From the NCBI GenBank assembly GCA_937961455.1, contig CALGNN010000018.1, forward strand, positions 1 to 63,846: a DNA stretch of 63,846 bases, read 5' to 3'. The notes below the pieces were generated by a model. The model made no database searches. It saw only the letters and a list, made by a program, of their open reading frames with translations, and was not told the DNA's origin. This DNA is from an uncultured Saprospiraceae bacterium (GTDB taxonomy: Bacteria; Bacteroidota; Bacteroidia; Chitinophagales; Saprospiraceae). Shown piece after piece: positions 14,704-25,215 of this stretch; within the stretch, counting starts at the first letter, position 1, and every line of letters starts with the position of its first letter. A program made the translations under genes and the position numbers.

Positions 14704-17127
14704 TTATTGGGGATCAACATTGATTGAAATTCTAACAGATTTCAAGTCCGATTGTTTTGTAAGAAACAAATTTGCTTCGTAAATACTCTTTTTAATTCCC
14801 TCCATTTTGTCTCTTTGTTTTTCGTGTTTGATAACTACATCAACATGATATCTTCCAAACATTCTTTCTATTGATGGAGTGATAGGACCTTGTATTCGAT
14901 CACCCCATTTCTTTTTGAGGAATACTACCATTAAGTGAGCAGCTCTTTCTGCAATGCTTTTTTCCTTATGTTTAAGTGTGAGATGGATCATGCGTACGAA
15001 AGGAGGGTAATGAAATAATTGTCGCTCTCTCATGCGCTTAAACGCAAAATTATAATAATCAGAGCCTTTTATAGAATGGTAAAATGCCTGCTCAGGATTC
15101 CAACTTTGTATTAAGACTTTCGTTTGCGCTCCTTTCTTTTCTAAAAGACTTTGGATATACTGAAAAGCTTTTTCTTCTGATCTAAAATCAGGGCGGTTAA
15201 TCATTTGATCTCCACTTACAAAAGCAATGAGTTTTAAAGAGGATGCGTTAATCATCTTCGCTGCTAATTGTGTGCCTACAAGAATATCAATTTTTTTAGC
15301 TAGAAATTTTTCTTGAATGATCTGAAATCGTTTGCGTCCCGAAGCCGTATCTGAATCAACTCTATGGATTTTTGCCATAGGAAAAATAAGTTCGAGTTCT
15401 TCTTCTAATTTTTGTGTTCCAAATCCTTTGAGCTCTAAATCTGTGCTTTGGCATTCTTTACAAGTAGGAATGTATCGTGCTTTATAATCACAATAGTGAC
15501 AGATAAATTTTTTGCTAAATTGATGATAGGTTAACTTAACGTCACAATTTGGACAGCTTGCCTTCCAGTCACAATTTTTGCAGATTAAGACTGGAGCATA
15601 TCCTCTTCTATTTTTGATTATGATTACTTGAGCATTTTGTTCTAATGCTGTCGCAATTTCCTTTGTCAATTTCTTGCTAAAGCTACCGTCAAGGGCTCTT
15701 TGTTTTGCAGCCTTTTGTAAATCAATTAATTCGATCTCATTCCCCAGATTATTACTTTCTGCCTTTTGAAGAGAAAGGTATTTTTTTTGATGATTATTTA
15801 GAAGGCTTTCAAAAGAGGGTGTATTACTGAATAAACAAATTTTTGCCTTTAGTTGATGTGCTAATATGATTGCTGCATCCCTTGCATGATACCTTGGGCT
15901 TGGATCAAATTGTTTATAAGCGGGATCATGTTCTTGAAGAAGGAGGATGTGTTTTAAATTTTTGAATGGTAAGAATAATGAAGATCGAGTACCAATAATA
16001 AAACGTACATCTTTTTGCACTTTATCCCAGATTTCATATCTCACATCGTTTCCCTGTTTTGAGTTTTGAAAGATGAAATCATTAGCATATTCATTTTGAA
16101 TAATAGTTAATGCCTCATGTTCAAAATCTATATTTGGAATTAAGATTAGCGTTTGCTCGCCTGGTTGATATTTTTTATTTATTGCATATAGGTAGGGGAT
16201 TAATTCAGCGTCGTTAAGTAATTGTACTGCATCTTTTTTTAGTAAATTCTTAATTTTCTTTTGTTGCTTAGGGTCTATCTTGACACCACTGAAATTTACT
16301 TTTTTTGTAGGTTCTTCTGTTTCAATTCGACTCACCACACGATCAATAAAAACAATAATATTTTTCTCTTCAAGAGCCTTTAGGATATTTGACTTAATAT
16401 GGGCGAGGGATGTCCTAGCAATTTCTTTTTGGCTTTCACTTGCTTCAATGATGGCTAAGAGGGCCTCTTGTTGTTTAGCAGCTCTTCTTAGATCAATTTC
16501 GTAGATGTTGCTCAGCTGATCATCATCCAAGCTTGGGTGCAGTCTAATGAATTTTTGTGTTTTGGATTTGTAGGTTTTTTGAATGTGGTGAGAAGTCCTT
16601 ATCCACTTTTTCTCTGTCATCGCTCTGAGCAAACCTAAGATGGATTTTTTACCCAACAGTTTTTTCAAATCATGCGTTTTGACAAATTCATCTTTGCGCA
16701 ATGCTCTGTAAATAATTTCTTCTTCAAGGCTAAGTGCTTCTTCTAAAAGATCATTGTCTGTTTGTAAAAATGCATATGCATCACTGCTTAATAAATAATG
16801 ACTGGGCAGTGCAGCCTGCATCACTAAACCTAAAGAGCACATGTAGTATGATGCGATCCATTCCCAGTAAGTAAATTGTTGTTCATTGATAATAGGCTTT
16901 TCATCAATGATGTTGAGAATAGCTTTAATCTTCTTGTATTTTGGTTTGTTTTGATGAACCTTATAGACGAGGGCACCATATAATTTTGAAGTCCCGAATA
17001 TCACTTCAACTCTTTGTCCTTTCGCAATCCTTTCCACCAAAGGAGTAGGTACGGAATAGCTAAACGTGCCTTCCAATGCCAGAGGCAGTAAGACATCAAC
17101 ATAGTATTCATTTAAGGACTTATTCAC
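14704..17127 (-). CDS. priA: PriA-family replication restart protein with degenerate helicase motifs
   Basis: 807 aa from a GTG start. The N-terminal 3'-DNA-binding domain (YYVDVLLPLALEGTFSYSVP) and eight zinc-binding cysteines (CKNC, CPNC, CHYC, CKEC, about 516-559) are intact, as are flanking PriA signatures (IIGTRSSLFLPFKNL, YKQFDPSPRYHARD, NRRGYAPVLIC). The ATPase motifs are not: the Walker A site GVTGSGKTEVY is replaced by LNDAELIPYLY (about 304-314), DEEH by LQEH (397-400), GSATP by FSNTP (about 433-437), AKG by AKM (623-625), and QVAGRAGR by a segment reading IQSLLEKKGA. The frame is continuous with no frameshift, so this is sequence drift under retained folding. Actinobacterial PriA proteins are known to lack helicase motifs while keeping the restart role; a similar DnaB-loading scaffold is the likely function here. 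Confidence 0.92.
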   Translation of the reverse strand: MNKSLNEYYVDVLLPLALEGTFSYSVPTPLVERIAKGQRVEVIFGTSKLYGALVYKVHQNKPKYKKIKAILNIIDEKPIINEQQFTYWEWIASYYMCSLGLVMQAALPSHYLLSSDAYAFLQTDNDLLEEALSLEEEIIYRALRKDEFVKTHDLKKLLGKKSILGLLRAMTEKKWIRTSHHIQKTYKSKTQKFIRLHPSLDDDQLSNIYEIDLRRAAKQQEALLAIIEASESQKEIARTSLAHIKSNILKALEEKNIIVFIDRVVSRIETEEPTKKVNFSGVKIDPKQQKKIKNLLKKDAVQLLNDAELIPYLYAINKKYQPGEQTLILIPNIDFEHEALTIIQNEYANDFIFQNSKQGNDVRYEIWDKVQKDVRFIIGTRSSLFLPFKNLKHILLLQEHDPAYKQFDPSPRYHARDAAIILAHQLKAKICLFSNTPSFESLLNNHQKKYLSLQKAESNNLGNEIELIDLQKAAKQRALDGSFSKKLTKEIATALEQNAQVIIIKNRRGYAPVLICKNCDWKASCPNCDVKLTYHQFSKKFICHYCDYKARYIPTCKECQSTDLELKGFGTQKLEEELELIFPMAKIHRVDSDTASGRKRFQIIQEKFLAKKIDILVGTQLAAKMINASSLKLIAFVSGDQMINRPDFRSEEKAFQYIQSLLEKKGAQTKVLIQSWNPEQAFYHSIKGSDYYNFAFKRMRERQLFHYPPFVRMIHLTLKHKEKSIAERAAHLMVVFLKKKWGDRIQGPITPSIERMFGRYHVDVVIKHEKQRDKMEGIKKSIYEANLFLTKQSDLKSVRISINVDPQ

Positions 17128-17168
17128 AGTGCAATTTAAAATTATAGAACCAGATATTTTTTAATAAT

Positions 17169-18035
17169 TTAATACCCAAATATTTCTGTAGCCATCCTGA
17201 AGGTATTCGCATGTGCTTCTATTATGGTGGCAATATTTGGAGCATAGCCGCCTCCCATACTTACTGCAATAGGGACTTTGAAATCTTTTGCCCATTGAAA
17301 AACCAAGCGATCTCTTTCTTTCGCACCTTCGATACTTAAGGATAGTCTACCAAGCTTGTCTACAGCTAAAATATCAACACCTGATAAGTAAAATATGAGA
17401 TCTGGCTTTTCTTGTTTTATGATTTGAGGAATATGATGATCCATTGCCTGCAAGTATGTATCATCCTTGCAGTGATCTTCCAATGCAACATCTAAATCTG
17501 ATTGTTCTTTTCTTAAGGGATAATTGTTTTTGCCATGAAAACTCAAAGTGAACACCCTTGGTTCATTTTGAAATATTGCTGCTGTTCCATTCCCTTGATG
17601 AACATCTAAATCAATAATTAGAATTTTTTCTAGAAGTCGTTCATGTAATAAATAATTTGAGGCAATAGCAAAATCATTAAAGATGCAAAAACCTTCACCT
17701 CGATCTGAATAAGCATGATGTGTGCCTCCAGCAATATTTAATGAAACACTATTATCGATGGCATATTTTGCACAATCAATGGTCCCTTGAGCAATACAGC
17801 GACCTCTGTGAATAAGGTCCGAGCGCACAGGGAAACCAATACTTCTTATTTCTTTTTTACTGAGCGTAAGATTTTTTAGTTTATCTAAATAGTCTTTACT
17901 ATGCGTCAGTAGAATGATCTCATCAGTTAAAAATCCAGGGCTAAAAAATTGATGTTCTTCGACGGTTCCTTCAAGCATTAATTGCTGAGGCAAGAGTTCA
18001 TATTTGTCCATTGGAAACCGATGACCATCCGGCAA
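17169..18035 (-). CDS. AcuC-type histone-deacetylase-fold hydrolase
   Basis: Zinc-dependent deacetylase of the arginase/HDAC superfamily, 288 aa from the TTG at 18035. Motifs are GGTHHAYSDRGEGFCIFND (His106 and His107), the zinc-binding IIDLDVHQGNG (Asp144, His146), LSGVDIL for the later Asp, and MGGGYAPN near the C-terminus. The conserved N-terminus KIAFAPIYKYQLPDGHRFPM is encoded in frame upstream of the TTG, but that stretch has no ATG, GTG or TTG. The true start may be an ATT at 18065, or the protein begins without its first strand. Bacterial members deacetylate acetyl-CoA synthetase or small acetylated amines (family knowledge); the substrate here is not evident. It follows the giant adhesin on the same strand. 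Confidence 0.88.
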   Translation of the reverse strand: MPDGHRFPMDKYELLPQQLMLEGTVEEHQFFSPGFLTDEIILLTHSKDYLDKLKNLTLSKKEIRSIGFPVRSDLIHRGRCIAQGTIDCAKYAIDNSVSLNIAGGTHHAYSDRGEGFCIFNDFAIASNYLLHERLLEKILIIDLDVHQGNGTAAIFQNEPRVFTLSFHGKNNYPLRKEQSDLDVALEDHCKDDTYLQAMDHHIPQIIKQEKPDLIFYLSGVDILAVDKLGRLSLSIEGAKERDRLVFQWAKDFKVPIAVSMGGGYAPNIATIIEAHANTFRMATEIFGY

Positions 18036-18099
18036 TTGATATTTATAAATGGGAGCAAAAGCAATTTTTAATTCGATAGGAATTAGATATTTAAAAAGA

Positions 18100-21000
18100 T
18101 TATCTAATGATAGTTACATCTCCAGAAAGAGCGCTTCTGATGCCATCGCTTCCCTCTATGATAATATGATAAACGAAAACGTCAGGATTAAGTTTAAGTC
18201 CTTTAAATGTTCCATCCCATCCTTCTGGTGCGTTGTTGGTATTGAAATTATTTTTTTCGAAAATGACATCACCCCATCGATTATATATGTGCATCTCAAG
18301 TATGATATCTGAGGCATTTTTAGAATATGCAGTGAAGTAATCATTGATGCCATCACTGTTAGGGCTAAACATATTTGGAATGTAATATTTTGTTTCATCA
18401 GCATCTATGAATACGTTTATGGTGCCTGTAGCGCTGCATCCATTACCATCTGTATAGGTCACACTAAATGACTGATTACCTGTAACTACCCAAAAAGGGA
18501 TTGGGCAATCGTTACATGATAAATCAGTATTATTCGTCCATGAAATCTGATCGTAGTTGAAGTTGGCTGAATTTTCAAGAAATACAGTGTCTCCAATCAT
18601 GACTCCAGTAATGTCATTAGCACTTACCGTATAGTCTATTATTGATTCCCCAATGGTATAAGGATACTCATAAAGACATTGATTGCCGTCCATGATAAAT
18701 ATACTACCTGTCCCTGGTGGAATGTTATCTATGCTAACTGGGAAGTTGTTAGCTAAGCTTTGCATTACATCATTGTTCAATGAATAAAAGTAGGGCCCAG
18801 CTCCACTAAGCGAGAATATATTAATAGATCCTAAAAGTTCATCATTGATACAAACTGCATCAATGGTTTCGAAGATCAAATCATTTGTACTCGCTGTTAA
18901 TTGAATATTATAAATGGTGTCACATTCATTGATATTATTTGAAAGGACTGTATCTATACCTGTTAAATTATTGATGTCATAAATGCTTCCAGCTATAATC
19001 ATAGTATCTGATGGACAAAGAGTCCCAGTTATATTTTCATTGCAAAAATTTAAATCAGAACAAGGTATGAGTGGGATTGAATTGAACAAGACAGAACAGC
19101 CAGGAGCATCACTTTCATAAAATTCGATTCCATGAGAAGTGCCATCAGCTAAAAATTGAACAATGTAATTTTGACCATAAAACGAAGAGCCTAAAATAGT
19201 AGGTGGATTCGTGAGTTCTGTAGTGTAAGATCCAATTGAATTTGGATTATTAGAAAACACATCAAACTCAAATCTATAATAATCATCTGAAGGATCTGCC
19301 GTTCCATTGTTGAAACATTCAAATGAAACTAAGTTGACTTCTGGGACAGCAGGCTGGAGTAAATCAAAAGTCGGACTCATCACAAAACAACTTGGATCTC
19401 CTATGACTGAGACCACTAATTGATAAGAACCATTAGTCACACTTGGGAATAAAGGACTGCTTTGGAAAGTCAAGCCTCCATCAATAGAATATTGTGCATT
19501 TTGAATGTTTGCTGGAATAAGAATTTCAATACTTCCTGGATTGCCATCGCAGTCAGGGTCTGCAATATTAGATTGAATAACAAAATCAAATGCTGGGGCA
19601 TCCAGCACAATTGGGCCACTCCATGCAGTAATACAATTTGGGTCATTTCCAGACATTACGATAATATCATAAGTGCCATCAAATAGATCGGGGAATACAT
19701 TGTTGCTTGAAAAAGTGATTCCTCCATCAATGGAATACGTCAAATTATTTCCTGTTGCTGTGATGTCGATACTGCCATCATTTACACCACACTGATTTGG
19801 GTTGCTATATAAAACATCTGTAATCACAGGAAGCTCACAATTGGCATTGCAAGGATCAAAAGGTCCAAAATTAATATTATCGGTACAAGCTGGAATATCC
19901 GCATCGGTAAAAATAAAGTTCACCGTTGAGCCATCCGCGGGATAAGTTATTTGTTCTGTCACTCCATAATCGAATGGACCAAATCCACTGCTAATAAAAT
20001 AACTGTTTGAGCTTCCTGGATTCACGCTGCTTGCAGATACCGTAATATCATAAAAGTCATCAAGTGGATCATTGGGCGTTCCATTATCATTACAGAGTGC
20101 AGTAAATTGATCTATGGTCAAAACACAAATATCAGTGCAAGGATTAAGTGGACCTATGATGGTATCAAAGTCACAAGCGTTATCAAATTCAACGAATGAT
20201 AATTCTGGACTTGAACCATCAGCTGGAAGAATCAAAGTATGATTGGTGTTGGAAGAATATAGACCAAATGTTTGAGCTCCTATTTCAATGTTAAAGTTGT
20301 TTGTCGCTTGCTCATTCTCAAGAATCATGTTGAAATTGATCTCGTAAAAATCATCTGTGTCATCATTTGCAGTTCCATTGTCATTACAAATCATTTCGAA
20401 GCTACTCGTTGTAAAATCACAATCATTAGAACAGGTGTTGAGTTGGGGGAGGGCTTCATCAAGGGAACAACTCAAATCATCAATATCAAAAAAGCTGATG
20501 TCAGTGACTAAGCCATTAGTTGCTATGCTAACGTTGATGAATGTATCAACATCGTAAGGGAAAGGTCCATAAATATCACTTTCAAAGTCAACATTAAATT
20601 GATTTGAATTGCCACCATTAGTTGCGCTGATATTAAAATTAATAGTGAAAAAGTCATCACTTGGATCCGTAGGTGTTCCATTGTTATTGCAAACTACCTC
20701 CAAATCATTTTCCTCAATAGAACATGGGTTTGTATTGCAAGCATCTAATGGACCAATGTTTTGCATATCTCCACAGCCTGCTAGGTCAACATCTTCAAAA
20801 ATTGCATCTGGACTCAGTCCATCGGCAGGAATCAAGAAGTTGCCTCCAAGTCCATATTGGAAGGGACCATAAACAACATTGTTAATTGTCACCGTAAAGT
20901 TTTCTGATACTCCAAAATTGTTTCCGGTGGCATTCACATTGAGTTGATATTGATCATCACTAGGGTCATTAGGCGTACCTCCATCATTGCAATTCCAATC

Positions 21001-24000
21001 CAATTGTGTTATTTGTATGTCACATTCAGAGGAGCAGTTATCAAGAGGTCCAATATTTACTGAAGCAGAGCAAGTATTGATAGAGATGTCATAGTAAACT
21101 AAATTTACATTGCTTCCATCTGCAGCTAAGGTGAAACTACCACCAGCATTATAAGAAAATGGACCGTAGGTATCTGCTCCGACATCTACAAAAAATTCTC
21201 CAGTGATTCCTGGGTTGAAAGCTTCAGCATTCACTAAAATATTATAAAAGTCATCTGTGGGATCTGAAGGAGTGTTATTATCGTCGCATATAAATTCACT
21301 GGTTAAGATGTTTAATGAACAGCCAAGCGAACACGGATCTAGAGGGCCGATTGAGACATTGTCTAAACATGCATTATCATCTACATCGAAGAAACTTAAG
21401 TTGATATTTGAGCCATCTGCAGGAAGATTAAATATCCCACCAATGGCATAGTCATATGGACCATAGGTATTGATTCCATCACTAACAATATATTGGTTGG
21501 AAGCACCTTGGTTAGTTCCAGTAGCAGTTACTGTTATGACATAAAAGTCATCTGAAGGATCACCTTCTGTATTGTTATTATTACAAATTATGCTTGCAGC
21601 TCCATCAATATCACAATTCGTAGAGCATGCATCTAGTGGACCTATTTGTGTCTGATCAGTACAGCTAGCATCATCTAAATCTTCAAATACTAAAGTTGGT
21701 GAATTGCCATCTGCAGGGAGTGTAAAACTACCATTTACATTGTAGTTAAAAGGGCCAAAAGTATCTGCACCTATGATCACATTGTATTGTCCTGAGTTTC
21801 CTGGATTAATGGCACTTGCATTTACAGTTATCGTATAAAAGTCATCAGAAGGATCTGCATTTGTTCCATTGTCATCACAACTAAAAAAAGCTTGATTGAT
21901 AGTCAAGACACATTCATCGGAACAGGTATCCAGAGGTCCAAGTAAAGCTGTTGTCGCACATGATGGGTCGTCTTCATCTAATATGTTAACGGTAAAACTG
22001 CCACCAATGGCAGGTACATTGAAAGAGCCTCCAACATCGTAAGGAAATGGACCAAATGTAAAAGCAAGAAAGCTAACATTAAACTCATTTGATGGACCAG
22101 GATTAGTATTGTCTACTACGATAGTAACTTCAATAAAATCATCAGAAGGGTCAGTGCCAGTTCCATTATCATTACATATGAAACTGAATACCGAAACATT
22201 AATTCCACAATCAAAGGAACATGGTGACAAAACATTTGATGTCTGATTTATACTACAGCTGTTGTCATCAGTATCATAAATTTGAATATTGTGTGTTGTT
22301 CCATCTGCAGGATAGCTTAACTGGTTATTTGTTGTCCCATATGTAAAGGTATTTAATGTGCCATTTAAATCTACAGTATAGCTATTGCTAACTCCTGGGT
22401 TACTTGCATCTGCATCAACGTTGATTATATAAAAATCATCAGATGGGTCGGCTGGAGTTCCATTGTCGTTACACAGTTCAGTATAATTAACGAGAAAGAT
22501 GCCACAGGCTCCTGAGCAGTTGTCTAAGTTTGAAGTACTCTGTGTAAAGCCGCAGCTGTTGTCGTCTGTGTCAAAAATTTGAATGGTATAAGAGTTCCCA
22601 TCTGCTGGGACATTAAAACTATTATTTACAGTCCCATAAGTAAACGTATTAATGATTCCATTGAAATCTACAGTGTAAGAATTACTGACTCCCGGGTTGC
22701 TTGCATTAGCGTCTAAGGTTATAATATAAAAATCGTCAGAAGGATCTGCAGGAGTTCCATTATCATTACAGAGTTCAGTATAACTTACGAGGCTGATTCC
22801 ACAATCCGAAGAACATGATCCTGGGTCGACTATGGTAACATCTATGGTGCAACTTGCATCGTCATTGTCGATGATGGTAATCACAACATTCCCCGCTCCT
22901 GCACTTCCTGGATCAAACATGAATGCAGTAGCAGATCCATAGTTTGCATTGAATGGAAAGACAGAGCCGTTTGGTCCGATCACAGAATAAGTAGCGCCTA
23001 AGTTATCTCCAATAGGATTAAGTTCGAAACTCAAAAAATCATCAGTTGGATCACTTGGAGTTCCATTATCATCGCAGATGATGGGGCCTAATTGCGCATC
23101 AGTAATATTACAAGATCCTGAGCAAGTGCCTGGGTCAGGTATTGTTATATTTATAAAGCAAGTTGCGTCATCCGCATCTGTAATAGTTATAGTTACATCT
23201 CCTCCACCAGCACTTCCTGTTTGTAAATCAAAACTGCTTGGAACACCATAGCTTCCAGTTGAAGGCGTTACATTACCATTATTTGCAGTAAGTATATAAT
23301 TCGTGCCATTATTGAATGCCAATGGATTTATGGTGAAAGTGATAAAGTCATCAGAATCATCAGAAGGGGTGCCATTATCATTGCAAATGACATTGTTTAA
23401 TTGTGCATCAGTAATGTCACAAGTAGATGAACATGTAAACAGCGTCACAGAGAGATCTGAGTTTGAACAACCTGCATCATCGGTATCTGTAAAAATGAAA
23501 GTGTAAGTATTATCATCAGCATTCAGACAAAAACTTTCGAGTATCCCGTAGCTAAATGGTCCATAGGTATTTGATCCAATAGTCAAATCATAAGTACCAG
23601 AACTTCCCCCATTTATGGCACTTACATTCATCTCAAAACAAAGTAGGTCATCGCTAGGGTCTGACGGAGTTCCATTATCATCACAAGCTTGTGGATTGAA
23701 TATGTCGACACTTAGTGAGCAGTTTAAGTTTATACCTGCACAAGGAATACAGACACCATTACAACCCATGGTTACAGAGTCCATCACGGTCGCTGAATTG
23801 CCATCATCGCAAGCCAAATTGTATTGAAATTCAGAAGCACATGGATCCAAAGGTCCTAAGTTGAGAACATCAACACACGAATTATTGTCGCCATCGTAAA
23901 CACTAATTGAAATATTTTGTCCTGCAGGCAATCCTGTCAAAGTGAAATTAGTGCCGTAATTAAAAGGCCCCGAAATGCCATTGTAATCGACAAAATATTC

Positions 24001-25212
24001 ATTGCTTGGATTTCCAAATGTCAGATTGGCTGACCCTTCTATTTCAAATCCTCCTGAGCCATCACAGATAAGATTGATTTGGTTGGCATTAAGAGAATTG
24101 TTAGCTAATTGTGCACTTCCAAAACTTACTGCACAATTAGGCGCATCCAATACTGATACACTAATAGGATAATTGCCAGCTGAAAGATTATCGAAGATAT
24201 TAGAGGACTGATAATTCAATCCATCAATAGCGTATACTAAGTCAGTTCCTGAAGCATTGATTGTAATTTGGCCGTCATTGTTACATGGTTGAATTACTTC
24301 AAAGCTGATATTCGTTGGTGCATCTGGTTCTGAAATAACCACTTGAGACAAATTAGAAATACAATTCGTTGTAGCACCGACTCTAGCGAGCACATCATAA
24401 TTGCCAGCCGTCAGATCCATGAATATATTTGAACTTTGCCATGTTAGACCATTATCTATGGAATACTCATAAGTAGGGTCATCAGGTGTTACAGTGATAG
24501 TTCCATCATCACCTCCGCAATCTGTAACATTGGTATTTTGTGTCAAAATACTTGGTGGAGTAAGTGGGTCAATGGTGATGGTAAATGAGTTAGAAGAAAC
24601 ACAAATTCCCTGCATGGTCAATACGGTATAAGTCCCATTGCTTAATCCCGTAAATACATTATTGGGATCCCAGTTAAGGCCTCCATCTATAGAGTATAGA
24701 TAGGAATTTGCTACAGGTAAAACCTCAATGCTACCATTTGCATTAAGACAATCGGTAATTTGATTTACGATTGGCGTATTGTTCATTGGGTCATCTATCA
24801 CATCCAGCAAAAAACTTTCTTCATCAGTACAACCTTCAGGAGTAGTGCTTAAAACATAATACGTCGTGCTAGTAGTTGGAGACACATTGCCTGTAATTTC
24901 GTTGGTGTTATTTGCAGGTGTTCCTGAGTGGTAAGTGATCGTTCCAATATTGGAATTGTTATCATTAACGACTAGATCACTTAAAGTAAAATCTTCTCCA
25001 TTACAAATAGCACTTGGTGGTACAATGCTGATATCGGGAACACCACCAACGGTGATCATAATAGTCGCTACGGCATCGTTGCAATTGATGCCATCTAAAG
25101 TATAAGTTATGTCGTAAGGGCCTCCAGGAGTTGCATTAGAAAAGTCGACATCTGCTGGGTTGGAAAAATCCAATCCAAGGCCTCCATCATCCCAAGTACC
25201 TCCAGCTACATA
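18100..25212 (-). pseudogene. C-terminal major part of a giant T9SS-secreted repeat adhesin, separated from its N-terminus by an in-frame TGA
   Basis: A continuous frame of about 2370 codons. A nearby TTG at 25173 would give 2357 aa, but without a signal peptide. It begins mid-domain and carries SprB-like repeats (YSIDGGLNW, YSIDNGLTWQSSN, YAIDGLNYQSSN), then a tandem array of about 100-residue modules, more SprB-like repeats, and ends with a gliding-motility-associated C-terminal domain: IPNMFSPNSDGINDYF, MHIYNRWGDVIFE, NAPEGWDGTFKG, VFVYHIIIEGSDG. That domain is a type B T9SS sorting signal (family knowledge). The frame is exactly in register with the upstream secreted N-terminal part, so both are one gene of 2984 codons from 27051. 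The broken piece alone could not be secreted. Readthrough, sequencing error or true pseudogenisation are all possible. Confidence 0.85.
19040..23720 (-). repeat. about fourteen ~100-residue Asp/Asn-rich protein modules
   Basis: Thirteen tandem copies (about 19840-23720) plus one separated copy (about 19040-19340). The consensus starts with Cys, then after about ten residues C.DNGTP.DPSDDFY.I, then NPG.SN.Y, FGPF.Y, a LPADG turn, D.DD..C and ends GPLD.CS. Paired cysteines and dense Asp/Asn suggest disulfide-stabilised, possibly calcium-binding extracellular beta-modules (inference). Confidence 0.9.
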
Positions 25213-25215
25213 TCA
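25213..25215 (-). other. in-frame TGA interrupting the giant adhesin
   Basis: The minus-strand frame reads LDLIANIS, TGA, YVAGGTWDDGG with no frame change on either side. A single GGA-to-TGA substitution would explain it (IS-G-YVAGGTW). TGA is used as a normal stop by neighbours, for example at 10537-10539 and 29105-29107. Confidence 0.9.

Noticed and set aside
14704-17127. Frameshifted or pseudogenised priA
   Set aside because: The frame is unbroken over 807 codons, zinc cysteines and flanking motifs are intact, and the changes are confined to ATPase motifs, which suggests selected loss.
17169-18035. Functional link between the HDAC-fold enzyme and the H1-like repeat protein
   Set aside because: They are about 17 kb apart, on opposite strands and in different transcription units; bacterial AcuC-type enzymes usually act on other substrates.
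19262-23827. Plus-strand open frames inside the giant adhesin
   Set aside because: They are shadows of repetitive minus-strand coding sequence, have no consistent homology and repeat with the module period.
25213-25215. TGA decoded as Gly (alternative genetic code)
   Set aside because: TGA ends other genes here (10537-10539, 29105-29107) and the lineage uses the standard code; a point mutation or sequencing error is simpler.
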